Shown: positions 1 to 10,320 of the stretch, in pieces
How the letters are laid out: every line of letters starts with the position of its first letter
Numbering within the stretch: the stretch's first letter is position 1
From: Epiperipatus broadwayi
Lineage: Eukaryota > Onychophora > Udeonychophora > Euonychophora > Peripatidae
Length of the DNA: 64,000 bases
Assembly: GCA_028023455.1 (NCBI GenBank)
Contig: JAQFVV010006215.1
Location: 10,768,524-10,832,523 of the forward strand
Direction of reading: 5' to 3'
Position numbers and translations under genes: made by a program
Notes under the pieces: model-generated
Told to the model about the DNA's origin: nothing
The model's input: only the letters and a program-made list of their open reading frames with translations
Database searches by the model: none

Positions 1-643
1 CATTGTCTCCTACTTTACTATTAATATAAATATTTTACTGTTTTAATTAATAATTTACCAGACATGACAACTTAACCAGAATAGTAAAACACAATTTTTA
101 GAATTATTTTTTATTTTCATTTGCCAGGCTGTAACTTCTCTGCCAAATTTATTTCCAACTCAATTTATTAGTAATTGTGCTGTTTCAAGCAATGATCACA
201 ATTAAGGATTGTCAGTTTAATAAATCTATCCCCATCATTGCTTTCTTAATTTTCTAAGGCTTCAGTTAAGAAAAAAATTGGAGTCAGAATATGTGTGTAG
301 TTAAAGGATGAAAATATGATTTCACAAACCTACTGTCACAATTAGTATAGAAACATAGCTGCTGTAATGAAAGACTTATCATAAATAGATTCTGTTCTAA
401 GTTAAGTGACTGGAGTCAATAAAAAGATGAACTAGAAGTTAGTTTATAGTGGAAATAATAACTAGCCTTTGATGAACCAAAATTTTATCTTACAAGACAA
501 TAAAATATGCTATTGATCAACTATTGTTTATTGATTATTTACAATTAATCTCATATCTAAAGACTATTCCATTATTCACACCATGTGAACCTCTTTAGCC
601 TAAGTATAGCATTTAACATCATTTGGTCAATCTTATATATATA
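1..643. other. AT-rich noncoding stretch
   Basis: I see no exon, RNA gene or recognisable element here. The sequence is AT-rich with short A/T runs. It lies upstream of the visible HHIPL exons and, since the gene runs on the + strand, is probably intron of that gene, which is an inference from the downstream exons only. Confidence 0.5.
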
Positions 644-978
644 TGAAAAGAAAATTACTGTTAACACTAACTGAAATAATTATAGAAAATATACAAACCA
701 TTATACAATTACAAATATCCAGTAACGCCCTCTGTTTAAAGATCTATATCTCAATAATAGCAAACCTTAAAATGATATCACTTTATTAAAGCGGTATCAT
801 TTTAAGGTTTGCTATTATTGAAATATAGATCTTTAAACAGAGGGCGTATCATTTTAAGGTTTGCTATTATTGAGATATAGATCTTTAAACAGAGGGCGTT
901 ACTGGATATTTGTAATTGTATAATGGTTTGTATATTTTCTATAATTATTTCAGTTAGTGTTAACAGTAACTTTCTTTT
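644..978. repeat. Inverted repeat with internal 52 bp tandem duplication
   Basis: The left arm (644-778) is the reverse complement of the right arm (from 793 to about 978), with a spacer of about 14 bases. In the right arm a 52 bp unit is repeated twice head to tail (795-846 and 847-898, one visible difference), so the arms differ by one unit. The head-to-head layout with like ends outward resembles the PLE pairs elsewhere in the window, but no coding remnant or ribozyme motif is visible, so the family is unassigned. Confidence 0.8.
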
Positions 979-1157
979 CATTTATAGTTTGGGAGGAGTT
1001 TAAAGATTAAAATCTAATGTTTAGTTTGTCTTTAATAACTTTGTAAACTTGTTAGTTTATTAGCAAAATTTAAGATCGTTTGCTTATTTAAAAATTTCAT
1101 GCTCTGTGTTTGAGCTGTATTTCAATATTTAACATCGTTTAGCATTCAACCTTAATG

Positions 1158-1252
1158 TGGTATCATTTTAAGGTTTGCTATTATTGAGATATAGATCTTT
1201 AAACAGAGGGCGTTGCTGGATATTTGTAATTGTATAATGGTTTGTATATTTT
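1158..1252 (+). repeat. Third partial copy of the 644-978 repeat
   Basis: This block repeats about 93 bases of the right arm of the neighbouring inverted repeat almost exactly, ending where the flanking sequence becomes a TA-rich tract. The intervening 979-1157 shows no recognisable feature. Confidence 0.8.
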
Positions 1253-1329
1253 ATATATATATAATATTCAAATATAAGTATATTGTCTATACTAAAATTA
1301 ATATAATTAGAAAAGATTTGGAAATCAGA

Positions 1330-1630
1330 CTTTCAAGCTCATTATATCTATGCACTCTGTCTTATACAACCAGAACTCATCACCACATACATGTGAAAAA
1401 AGATAAATGATATCCATATGCGTATTTCATGCTGAACGAGCACTCATTAGTTGGTTTAGATCATCTCCCATATATCTATAATCAGTGCCCAGTTTATATT
1501 AAGATAATAAATCTTCAAACTTTAATAGACAAGCTTCAATCTTCTCAACCCTCCAACTCTTCAGCCATCCATATGTTTGAAAATTCGATGATAGAACATT
1601 CAAAGCCCTTGTTGACGTCCTTCTAATATA
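1330..1630. repeat. Repeat family K, copy 1
   Basis: This block aligns by eye with 56785-57075 and 57248-57540: shared landmarks are an ATCAGTGCY segment, a CTTTAATAGACA segment, CTCTTCAGCCAT and a terminal TGATGAT...AAAGCCC motif. The tRNA-like end visible in the 56.8 kb copy is missing or decayed here. No coding potential is evident; short open frames in it are by-products of the repeat. Confidence 0.7.
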
Positions 1631-2614
1631 TGTATGTATATTATCATTAGCTTAATAATTCAAGAACCTTCTCCCTTTCCCAGGCCTAAGTTAAAAGTAA
1701 AAATATATTATCCTGGAGTAACTTATATTGAGAGTGTTAATGCCTTTAAATAAACATTAAATTCAAAATTATGTATAATACTTTATGTACGCGTTTAAAA
1801 TAATATACAAGATTTATTTATAAAATATTTATAATAAATAAATAAGTGAATCTATCTAGATATTTCATTTATAATTAATGTGTTTCAGACTAAAGATTTT
1901 TGCAAATGTCCTTCAAGTAAAGCTAAAGACGCTTTGACACATTAAAAAAAAAAAAAAGCTAAAGATTAAATGATATAAAAACTCTTTAAAATGAAAAGTG
2001 TAGCATGAGATGTTTAATTAAAATTCATCTCGTTATTGTTGAAGTAGATAGAAATTTCTGAAATAAAATAGTTCCTTATATTCAAAAACTTAAGCCGATT
2101 GGAGTTTTTCAAAGTTAAAATGAACGAAAACTTTTTAAAGGCAACAATGATTCAGAAATAATTGGATGGATTATCAGCTATCAAGTAAATGAGTTTTATT
2201 ATTAAAAGAGCTTCATCGAAAAATATAATCACAATTTAGCACACAAGTTCAGAAACTTTAGTTTAACGACATAAAATTTTGTTTTAAAAATATTTACTTT
2301 ATACATAATATATTTAATAGTTTATTTTTTCTTTTCAAGAGTTAAATATAAATAATATTTTTATAATTATATATATATTGAACCCGAACAAACTTTGTTG
2401 TAGAGTATTCGACTGACTATTTTTCATTATTTTTTTTTTTATAACTATTTTTCATTTATTATACTACTAGGTTTAAATGCCTTTTTAATATAACTTTTTA
2501 TATATTTGGTTTTAATAAGTTTTATACCTCATGTTTATATCTCTCAACTTTAACTAAGCTTATTATCATGCATAATACATAACTTCTTGGTAATTATTAT
2601 TTTGTATCTTTAAT
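1631..2614. other. AT-rich noncoding stretch
   Basis: Nothing recognisable is seen apart from A/T homopolymer runs (for example a 14-base A run near 1945). No splice-flanked coding segment could be recognised. Confidence 0.5.
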
Positions 2615-2905
2615 ACTATGGGAACAGACTGGCCCTTTAATCGGAGGGGAGAATATCATTGAAAGCATAACTATCAATGATAACCATGGTCAGATTGGGA
2701 TATACAAAGCATAACATGACCACATTTTCTGACTGTGGCCTCCTAACTGCTGGAACAAAACCCTGCCATCCAAAGCATTTTATTTGTTTTGAGGATCAAA
2801 CTCACATGCCAATGATGTTTTATAGTTGGCATGCTCAGATGATAGGTCATACCAACCACTGCTCTAAATATCCCAAACTACCTCCTACACTTAATCAGAG
2901 GGTCC
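2615..2905 (+). repeat. Repeat family L, copy 1
   Basis: This block aligns with 4965-5265: both contain an AATGATAAYC/AATAATACCC start, the GCATAACATGA segment, a GGCCYCC segment, a CCAAANCAYTTTATTTGTTT segment and a closing AAAWATCCC. Similarity is interrupted and moderate, so these are old copies. A 93-codon open frame across it (2677-2958) shows no family resemblance and I treat it as chance. Confidence 0.65.
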
Positions 2906-4073
2906 AGCACATTAACTTAACACACAGAAAAACATTTATTTCTTTAAATAATTGGTGATGCTATGGCAAAAGAGAGAAAGAATAGACCAAATAATAATTA
3001 AGCAAATATTAATACTTATTCATGCACAGCCATATCTAATATAATATAAAATAATAAAATTATAAATGATTAGTTCAGGCTAAATTTATATAGTCCTTCA
3101 TTAGTGTTCCTTTCATTAAAAAATATCAAGTGTCTATAAACAGTGATCAAAATATATTAACCTAGGTTTTCAATGATTATATGGCACATTTCATTTGGTT
3201 TTTATTAGTGTTACTTTCCAACTGATTGGCTTTTTGGTCTCCATTGATTATTTCAGGACTTGTCTTTCATTATGAGACTTGACAATGGGAGAGAATAATG
3301 ACAGTCTCTATTCCATGGCTTAAGCTTTGATTTCAGGCATTTGTTCCTGGCTTGGACAGTTGATTTTAGCAGAGAATTATGGGCCTGAAGTCCAGTCAAA
3401 CACTTCTAAGGTAATTTAGCAATATATGTTGCTAGTTCTGCAGTTTCTACAATAATATTTTCTGCAGCAGTAGTGACTGGCTCTACTTTGTCCTTAGATT
3501 TCTAAATCTCTGGAGAATAAATAATGTAACAGCACAAAATGAATACCAGGATGATGTACAGACTCAAGAGTAACATAATAACAATAGATGGTTGCAAATT
3601 TTTATACTTTTTTCTCCCATTGTTCCTTACCTTATCATAGCTTTAAATCTATTTTTTTAATTAAATTTAAATTTTTCTTTAATTTAATTGATTTTTACAT
3701 TTTTTTGGTCTAATCTTTTTTTCTAGATTAATCTACCATGTTGTCACTTTTATCCCAAAGAGATAGCTTACATAGTTTTTAATTATTACAATTTCTATAT
3801 CATTATCAGACAGCAATCTTTATTGACATTCAAAAAGTTTTCTTATACTAATTAATTAATTCTTTTTATTTTAGATTTTTTTCCATTAACATTTATTTTT
3901 TTATATTTATTTTTTAAACTTATTTTTAATTTATAAAAAAGAAAATTTTCTTTAAATCTTTTTTCCTCTAATTCTTTCCCCCATTGGTGTTTCACTAAAA
4001 GCTTTATTTTCTTTTAAAAGAAAATTATATGCAAACTTTTTATTTTGTTTTAAAAACTACTTCTTATCTAAAA
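2906..4073. other. AT-rich noncoding stretch
   Basis: No gene or element recognised. The segment at about 3230-3520 is less AT-rich than its surroundings but has no open frame between plausible splice sites that I could assign to the HHIPL protein. Confidence 0.45.
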
Positions 4074-4440
4074 CAGGCAAAATTCTCCATACAGTAGTGC
4101 CACTCAATGCCAACCAGAGTAATCAATAAATAGCAGAAGGCTTGTGCATAAAATCTCTATCTAGTGCCTACTTATCCAATATCCCCAGACTAGTTTCTGG
4201 CATGTGGCCTTTGTCAGTGAGGAGCTTTGAATCTGAGAGCACTGCACCTAGATCCTAGATCTTAGGATCTAATGCAACCCTCCAGGAGCCACCTTTTATC
4301 TCTACTTAACTACAAAACTATGAGAATAAAATTGAAAACACAATATTTTCAATCTAAGCTCAATAACTTATATAGTCATATGGGTTTGAACTCAGTTCAG
4401 TACCTGTACATTTTGGTGTCTTTTGCTCTTTAACAACCTA
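4074..4440 (-). repeat. Family G (retrozyme-like) repeat, dispersed copy
   Basis: This is a single copy of the repeat that forms the tandem array at 53330-55195. The ribozyme-sense strand is the minus strand. It carries the shared landmarks: the AACTCAGTTCAG segment near 4395, the palindromic AGATCTTAGGATCT-type segment near 4255, and the TAGTGCCAC segment near 4096. It is noncoding. Its presence far from the array shows the family is dispersed rather than a local satellite. Confidence 0.8.
4174..4232 (-). ncRNA. Type I hammerhead-like motif in family G copy
   Basis: Read on the minus strand: outer stem I ATTCAA/TTGGAT, inner stem I TCCTCA/TGGGGA (six pairs, one wobble), core CTGACAA (consensus CTGATGA, so G8 is changed to A), stem II GGC/GCC with a five-base loop, then GAAAC-TA-GTC. 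Cleavage would follow the C opposite position 4188. The G8 change should reduce or abolish activity, but the stems are the best paired of all family copies. Confidence 0.65.
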
Positions 4441-4964
4441 GATCAATCATCTAGTAACTTCCTATAATTTACTTTATATAAATTCAGCTCACTACATCTT
4501 TGGGATTGACTCAATAACTGATTTACAATAAATCACACAGACATGAGCTTATATATTTTTTTATATGTATGCACAAGTTTGTATCCTGCACCTCTCTATA
4601 AGTTTATAAAATTGAATATTTATCTGTTATAAATGTATATAAATTCATTGTGCATATGTTTTTCTGACATAAATGTTTGTGATTATTATACATAACTATT
4701 TAGTATTAACTAATATAAATTATAAGTTAATTTGAAAATTGTCTTTTTTTATGTATTATTTTTTTTTCTTTTAAAAACCTTATTTGTACACATACATACA
4801 TATATATATAAGCAAATGTGTTGTTATATTTATATCTATATCTGTATGAACGCATGCATATATATTGTACTGGGTTCGATTGGTAGAAGATCACATTTAC
4901 CCTGCAAGCTTGGTATAGCTGGGTTTCAACCTTATTTCTAATAAATTTATAATCTTATCTAATT
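4441..4964. other. AT-rich noncoding stretch
   Basis: Contains short TA-rich tracts near 4796-4865 and no recognised gene. The 69-codon open frame at 4732-4941 is rich in Ile/Tyr because it reads through the TA tract and is not credible. Confidence 0.5.
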
Positions 4965-5265
4965 ATAAATATTACGTGAATGAACTGGCACATTTGAGCG
5001 AAATGGAAAATATTATTGATAGCTTTAGCTGTCAATAATACCCACGATCAGATCGAGTTATGCAATGCATAACATGATCGCATTTCCAGATCGTGGCCCA
5101 CCTCGGCTACTAGATTCAAAACCCCTACTATCCAAACACTTTATTTGTTTCAGAGTAAACCCTGGGTGCCAGCTAGTCTAAGACTAACATGTTCGGACAA
5201 TAGGGCCATAATCCAGCGCTCGAAAAATCCCTTAACTAGCTCAGTCTATTTTTAATTCAATAACA
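4965..5265 (+). repeat. Repeat family L, copy 2
   Basis: Second copy of the repeat at 2615-2905, same orientation, about 2.35 kb downstream. It is noticeably richer in G+C than its surroundings (for example 5050-5230), as expected for an inserted element of different origin. No coding potential or terminal repeats were found. Confidence 0.65.
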
Positions 5266-6564
5266 AAATATAGTTTCAATTAGTGGTGAAAAGAATTGAC
5301 TGACAAATAAAGTTTTAAGCTTAAAAACAATTTATTTTAATTAACATTGATTAAACTAATTTTAAATATTTTATCAATCTTATTTACTAATATAACACAT
5401 GCACATATATAATTCGCACATTATAATATCTTATGAGAAAGCATTAAATAATATTTGAAATTTAAAACACAATGAAATCAATATACTAACACATGAACAC
5501 ACACAACATTTTAAACACACATATTAATAGTTCGTCTATGGGTGCTATAGAGTTCTTAAACTTGACTTTTGAGGCTTTATGAATGTGATGGCTACTTTAG
5601 AAATGAATATAAGAAAATGTTATTACCTAGCATTTTGAACATGGATACTTCTTGCTGTTTGCTGCTTCTAATGAAGTATTTCTAACTGGTTAGATTTGAA
5701 GTTTTCTTGTGGGGATTTGATGCTGATTATTCCAAGGCATTTTCTTTAAGACAATTAGATATTGAGCAGCTTCAGGTTGTTATGCAGGCATCACTTTTAT
5801 CAGGTAGATTGACTGTTTTCATCGGACTTCAGGCTAGAGAAAGTTATATGTTTTTCGAGGTTTTACCACTGCATTCTTGATTCTGAATCCATAATAAACT
5901 GACTGATATAACTCTCTGACAGATTGTACTACTGTTATTTCAAATGCCACTAACTCAACTAACTGTCTGATAAAAATTTGTCTATTTATACAATATATAT
6001 TATGCAATTAAACTAAACTATCTAATTTTTAAATAACCTAATTAATAATAATTTTTATTTCATACAATTAATATTGTTATAATAATGATATATATTTCTA
6101 ATATAGTTCTATATAAATCATTTTAAAAAAATATTTACCAAATAATTTTATATTGATAGTTAAGGCCAATAAATTCCTCATGTTATAGAATAGTTGTAAA
6201 GTGGCAAGCTCAAAAATACATGCCCATGAATTGCACCTTGGGTCTGCCGCTTCCTTTGCTTAAACATCATATAACTACCTGAATGATAAACCGTTTTAGT
6301 ACTAATACCAATTAAATTCAACATAACACTTTTATTTCTTTATCCATTCACCTTTATATATCAAGTATAACTTATGATTATTGTCTTGAGCTTGCATCAT
6401 TCTACTAGAAATGAACAACTGTTGAAATATCGACAAATTATTTATTTCTATTTCATATTATTTTTTTATTACTATTTTCTTAGGATTCCATTTTATTAAT
6501 TTTCTGTTAGTTTATTTATTTATTCTTGTTTTAAGAATATATATGTATGTATTTATTAAAATAG
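5266..6564. other. Intronic AT-rich stretch before HHIPL exon
   Basis: No exon or element recognised. The 5520-5960 part is less AT-rich but shows no assignable open frame. The stretch ends with the splice acceptor AG at 6563-6564. Confidence 0.5.
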
Positions 6565-6646
6565 GAGAACTTCATTTGTTAAGCACCAGCAATCCCAGTA
6601 CCAACATTCCAGCAGGTAGCGTGTACAAAATTATTGACCCTCGAAG
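6565..6646 (+). CDS. HHIPL gene 1, penultimate visible coding exon
   Basis: The exon encodes the conserved end of the glucose/sorbosone-dehydrogenase-like beta-propeller of HHIP-like proteins: (G)ELHLLSTSN, then ...GSVYKIIDPR. This matches the GELY/F-L-TS-P ... YK-VDP-RR pattern known from vertebrate HHIPL1/HHIPL2 and HHIP. It is bounded by AG at 6563-6564 and a GTAAAC donor at 6647; the 5' intron is phase 1 (a Gly codon split G|GA) and the 3' intron is phase 2. The split codon AG|G joins cleanly to the exon at 24061 to give RRRGDPSDC, which corresponds to the family's RRAPPGKC segment. Upstream exons of this gene lie before the window or went unrecognised. The protein is expected to be secreted or cell-surface; function in this organism is unknown. 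Confidence 0.85.
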
Positions 6647-8224
6647 GTAAACATTTTAACAATCTTATACTTGTCTATGTTAAAAGTATTACTATCTACC
6701 AACACTATTTGTTTACTAATAATTTAATATTAATATTTAATATATATAATAAATTTTTAAATGTTAATGACTTCATTTAAAAATATACATTAAATTAATT
6801 TCTGCTACTTTAGAAATAGTGTACTATACAGATTTTTAATTATTTTTTGTTTTTTAAAAAAGCTATATTATAATTATGTACTTTTTTAAAAAAAATCCAA
6901 TTCCACTATGTTTAACCTTATATTCATATGTAGTTTAATTTAAGAATTTGAGTAAACTTATACTTGCACAATTAAATTTTATACCCAATTTTATATACAC
7001 ACACGCATATATATAGTTAATATATGTGTAAGAGACAAAATATAATTTTTGTCTCAATATTTATATGTTTAACGTACATTACATACGTGTTTATTTAATT
7101 AATCATTTTTGATTATATTTTTAAAAGAATAATAAAAACGTTAATGTTGAAATTATTATCTTATCATTTAATAAATTTTGAAGAAAAATTAAAGAAAGGT
7201 CTAAGAAACTAATAATTCTACGTGGTTGATTAGAGAGACAATTTGCTTATATACATCATTTATAATAGAATAATAAAACCATCGGTTTAGTGCGCAATTT
7301 ATATTGTGTGCTATTTCTGAATTTAGTCCAGAAAAAGATTAATTATATGCAGTCTATAAAGAAGCAGTATAATTTATTAAATCTGATAAACTATCTGATC
7401 TTCAAAAACTGATAAACAGATGGGTAGCTGGATTTAATATTTTATCAATATATATTGATAAAAGTTAGTTAGCAAACAGTGAATTCTTGAAATCTTAAAA
7501 AAAAAAAATCTAAAAGAAATAAAATAAATATATTGAATAGTAAAGTATAAGGTAATAATTACAAATAGAAATATTGTAATGAGATTGTTTAAATTTATTT
7601 AAAGAATTGTTTGAATTGTTGCAGTTTTGAATAGCAATATTTGGAATCACTTAATTTTATCTTGTCTATCTAAATGATAGAAGAAATGACTTGAACAGTT
7701 TAGCACTATTGTAAAAATGGCAGATTCAATGACTAAAGGTTCCTGAAACAATTCCAATTGAGGTGATAAATAAAATATATTAGTTAGTCGAATGAACTTC
7801 TTGTGTTCAGTTTATCACTGTGGTGTTTAAATATGACATAGTCTTCTAAATCACTGATCATTAATTTATTTTAAATAAAAACAGATGAATTAATAATTGT
7901 TAAGAATTTATTAAGCAATTTTGGAATTTGAAAAGTAAAATCTAAATAAAAAAATTAAAGGTAGTGAAGTAAGATCTTAATTTTACAATTTAAGTTTCAT
8001 AATATTACTGGAAGTTAAAAAAATATTTCTATATTAAGGATTAAATTTCACATAAATAATTTTGTGAAGAGAGATTTGTTTTTGATGAGTTTAAGTAAAA
8101 GTAAAACACATGATTTTAGATAGTAAATAATATTTTTGTAAAGTAATTTTCACTACACAAGATAGGAATTGTTTTCTATCTGCTTTTAACACTGTGGTAG
8201 AATGTAATCATAAAAATATAACCA

Positions 8225-8410
8225 AAGGTATGTGAAAAATTATCTATGATCTCCAAGATGCACATTTTGGCTGAGATCACATTCTCTTACACATAAGTAT
8301 AAAAGTGCTACCTCACAACTTTGATACAAATCACTTAATGAAAATATATTTTATTATCATTCATTAAACTAGAGATTATCCAATGATGAGTAATATTTCT
8401 GTAGTGAGAT
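8225..8410 (-). repeat. R1 repeat, minus-strand copy (unit junction)
   Basis: On the minus strand this reads: end of one R1 unit (CAAAGTTGTGAGG segment) directly followed by the start of the next unit (TGTAAGAGAATGTGATCT), then the post-ribozyme segment ending CACATACCTTTGG. It therefore preserves a head-to-tail junction between two R1 units. The ribozyme core itself is deleted: GATCTCAGCC is followed at once by AAAATGTGCATC, so the CTGATGA and stem II are missing, while outer stem I (GATCT/AGATC) and the palindromic stem III segment remain. Confidence 0.7.
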
Positions 8411-8553
8411 GTAGCGAAAATTGCATTGCAGAAATATATTCATTAATGGATAATCTCTAGTTTAATGACTAACTAATAAAAATTATTAATATACTTTCAT
8501 TAAATGATTTGTGTCAAAGTTGTGAGGGAGGCACTTTGATACTTATCAATTAT
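8411..8553 (+). repeat. R1 repeat, plus-strand partial copy
   Basis: This block is the reverse complement of 8310-8400 and of 14893-15032, forming a palindrome around 8405-8420 with the preceding minus-strand copy. Landmarks are GGATAATCTCTAG, AATTATTAATATACTTTCAT and CAAAGTTGTGAGG. It ends at about 8553, exactly where Penelope-like coding sequence starts, so it marks the 5' boundary of the PLE family A insertion. Confidence 0.75.
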
Positions 8554-9852
8554 ATACACTTTGTAGAATTAATCAAGAACATGAAAATTGAAAGAACTGA
8601 CTTACTGGTAAGCTTTGATGTGGAAAGTTTATTCAAAAATGTACCATGTGAAGAAGCATTGTCTATTGTAAGAAAAAGGTTAAATGATGATAATAGTTTA
8701 CAAACCAGAACAGCTCTTCCTATTGATAGCATAATGGAACTATTAACTTTCTGTATAAAAACAACCTACTTTCAATATAACACAGAGTTCTTCCAACAAA
8801 ATCAAGGAATGGCTATGGGCTCACCATTGTCTCCCCTGATTAGCAATATTTATATGGAAGAACTTGAAACCACAGCCATAAAAACTACTCCTTATCCACC
8901 TAAAGTTTGGCTTCGCTATGTGGATGATACATTTGTTGTATGGCCACATGGTGAAGCATTGCTACAAACTTTCTGGACACACATCAACAACATATCCCCT
9001 TCAATTAAATTTACAATAGAACCAGAACAAGAACAAAAATTGGCATTCTTAGATGTTCTTGTAACAAGACTCCCTCATGGCAAAATCAAAACTACAGTTT
9101 ACCGAAAACCTACACATACAGGAAAATACCTAGCCTATACATCTAATCACACCAGAAACACAAAACATGGAGTTATACTATCACTGTGGAACAGAGCAAA
9201 AGAAGTTTGTTCAGAAACTGGTGATTTGGAAAAAGAAAAGATCTATATAGAACAAACTCTTAAGAAAAATGATTATCCACCAGCTGTTATTAAGAAAACA
9301 TTAAACAGACAACAAAAAGAACCATCAAGAGAAAAGACAATTATTGGTACTGTAGTGTATCCATACATTCCAAAAATAGCAGACAAATTAAGGAAAATCT
9401 GCAATCAGTATAACATCAGAACAGCTTTTCAGAGCCATACCACACTACGAGGAATTCTAACATCTACAAAGCCTAAACTTGAAATGCTGCAAAGAAAAAA
9501 CTGCATCTATGAAATACCATGTGAATGTGGAAGAACATATATTGGTGAGACCAGCCGTCCCATTCAAAAGCGCTTGCAAGAATATAAACTGATGATTAGA
9601 AGAGAGAAAACAGATGTGTCTAAGGTAGCAGACCATGTATGGACCAATGAACATACGTTCAATTGGGAAAATACAAAAATATTGGATAAAGAAGAAAAGG
9701 TACAAAGAAGAAAATTTAAAGAAGCTGCTCACATGACAATGGCAAAAAATCCCATAAGCCAACCTAGTGTGACTATACATAATGTATGGAAATCACTAAT
9801 TAACTTTGCTCTGAGGAAAAAGTGGAGAAATCAGGAGGAACCTCATAGATAA
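8509..9852 (+). CDS. Penelope-like retroelement ORF (RT + GIY-YIG), 5'-truncated
   Basis: 447 codons without a stop. Residues about 17-46 match the start of PLE reverse transcriptase palm (LVSFDVESLFKNVP, motif A, catalytic Asp); 100-117 is motif B (GMAMGSPLSPLISNIY); 137-145 is motif C (RYVDDTFVV, catalytic DD); about 178-205 holds LAFLDV and YRKPTHTGKYL. A linker follows, then a GIY-YIG nuclease at about 332-420: IYEIPC, Cys-X-Cys, YIGET-R, a KFKEA glutamate and NPIS asparagine. Full PLE ORFs are usually nearly twice as long: the N-terminal RT part is missing. The first roughly 15 residues are encoded by the adjacent R1 repeat, so the ATG at 8509 is not the native start. Likely not autonomous now, but the absence of stops suggests a fairly recent insertion. 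Confidence 0.92.
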   Translation: MCQSCEGGTLILINYIHFVELIKNMKIERTDLLVSFDVESLFKNVPCEEALSIVRKRLNDDNSLQTRTALPIDSIMELLTFCIKTTYFQYNTEFFQQNQGMAMGSPLSPLISNIYMEELETTAIKTTPYPPKVWLRYVDDTFVVWPHGEALLQTFWTHINNISPSIKFTIEPEQEQKLAFLDVLVTRLPHGKIKTTVYRKPTHTGKYLAYTSNHTRNTKHGVILSLWNRAKEVCSETGDLEKEKIYIEQTLKKNDYPPAVIKKTLNRQQKEPSREKTIIGTVVYPYIPKIADKLRKICNQYNIRTAFQSHTTLRGILTSTKPKLEMLQRKNCIYEIPCECGRTYIGETSRPIQKRLQEYKLMIRREKTDVSKVADHVWTNEHTFNWENTKILDKEEKVQRRKFKEAAHMTMAKNPISQPSVTIHNVWKSLINFALRKKWRNQEEPHR

Positions 9853-9884
9853 GTATATGAAATTACTACATACTGTTGCCTTTG

Positions 9885-9962
9885 GCAGGATGGCTCAGTT
9901 GGTTAGAGCATTACCTTAAATTTCAATAATCAAGAATCTAAGGACCCAGGTTCGAATCCCAT
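9885..9962 (+). other. tRNA-like segment (Pol III box A and box B) within PLE 3' region
   Basis: TGGCTCAGTTGG with GTTAGAGC (box A-like) and GGTTCGAATCC (box B) are spaced about 50 bases apart, as in tRNA genes. A plausible cloverleaf is not complete, so this is a tRNA-derived SINE head rather than a functional tRNA gene. It lies between the PLE stop codon and the PLE tail: either a SINE that shares the PLE tail, or a tRNA-like part of the PLE itself. The related copy at 48900-48985 retains only its 3' part. Confidence 0.7.
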
Positions 9963-9991
9963 GCTAGTACTGTCACTGGTCAGGCCAGCAA

Positions 9992-10031
9992 CACCTGAAG
10001 AAGAGGGGAGAAAAATACCTCTCGAAACGTT
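9992..10031 (+). ncRNA. Hammerhead-like tail of PLE family A
   Basis: CAC (stem I) - CTGAAGA core (9995-10001, position 7 is free in hammerheads) - AGAGG/CCTCT hairpin (10002-10006 with 10018-10022) - C - GAAACGTT, followed by GTG which pairs with CAC. The would-be stem III is the palindrome ACGT with no loop, and the site would be GTT. One extra C between stem II and GAAA departs from the canonical fold. PLE hammerheads are known; activity of this copy is untested. Confidence 0.55.
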
Positions 10032-10274
10032 GTGCATATACTAACCTGTTTTCTGTGATATTACTAACAGTTAGTGCATATACTAACTTGTTTGCTGTGA
10101 TATTATTAACATTTGTTTGCTGTGATATTACTAACAGTTGGTGCATATACTAACCTGTTTGCTGTGATATTACTAACAGTTGAATGCATTTGGAATATTT
10201 AACTAAAAATTAAACTTTTCTAAAGACATTCAACACACATATTAGATGATGGAAATAGTCCAATATAAAAATAC

Positions 10275-10276
<2 letters not shown>

Positions 10277-10318
<42 letters not shown>
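10277..10318. repeat. (TA)n microsatellite
   Basis: About 42 bases of uninterrupted TA. It separates the end of PLE family A from the start of the TG...CA-type element at 10319. Confidence 0.95.

Positions 10319-10320
<2 letters not shown>

Larger units (their letters stand above)
9853..10250 (+). mobile_element. PLE family A 3' untranslated region and tail
   Basis: Sequence after the PLE stop codon. It contains a tRNA-like segment (9885-9962), a hammerhead-like tail (9992-10031), then three or four copies of a short unit (GTGCATATACTAAC ... CTGTGATATTACTAACAG) between about 10032 and 10180, and ends with a segment (about 10180-10250) that recurs at 49080-49190. The recurrence at 48660-49190 fixes this as part of the element. 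A (TA)n tract follows at once. Confidence 0.75.

Noticed and set aside
2677-2958. 93-codon open frame as a gene
   Set aside because: It lies within repeat family L, is not kept in the copy at 4965-5265, and has no recognisable domain.
3355-3412. Candidate HHIPL exon ending before GTAATT
   Set aside because: The frame needed to join the exon at 6565 (phase 1) runs into a stop just before the donor, and the peptide does not resemble the family.
8372-8440. TGATGAG...GCGAAAA in the R1 palindrome as a further hammerhead
   Set aside because: The sequence between the two core-like parts has no hairpin and the flanks do not pair as stem I; other R1 copies do not keep the match.
9885-9962. Functional tRNA gene
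   Set aside because: Box A and box B are good, but acceptor and anticodon arms do not pair into a cloverleaf; a tRNA-derived repeat is more likely.
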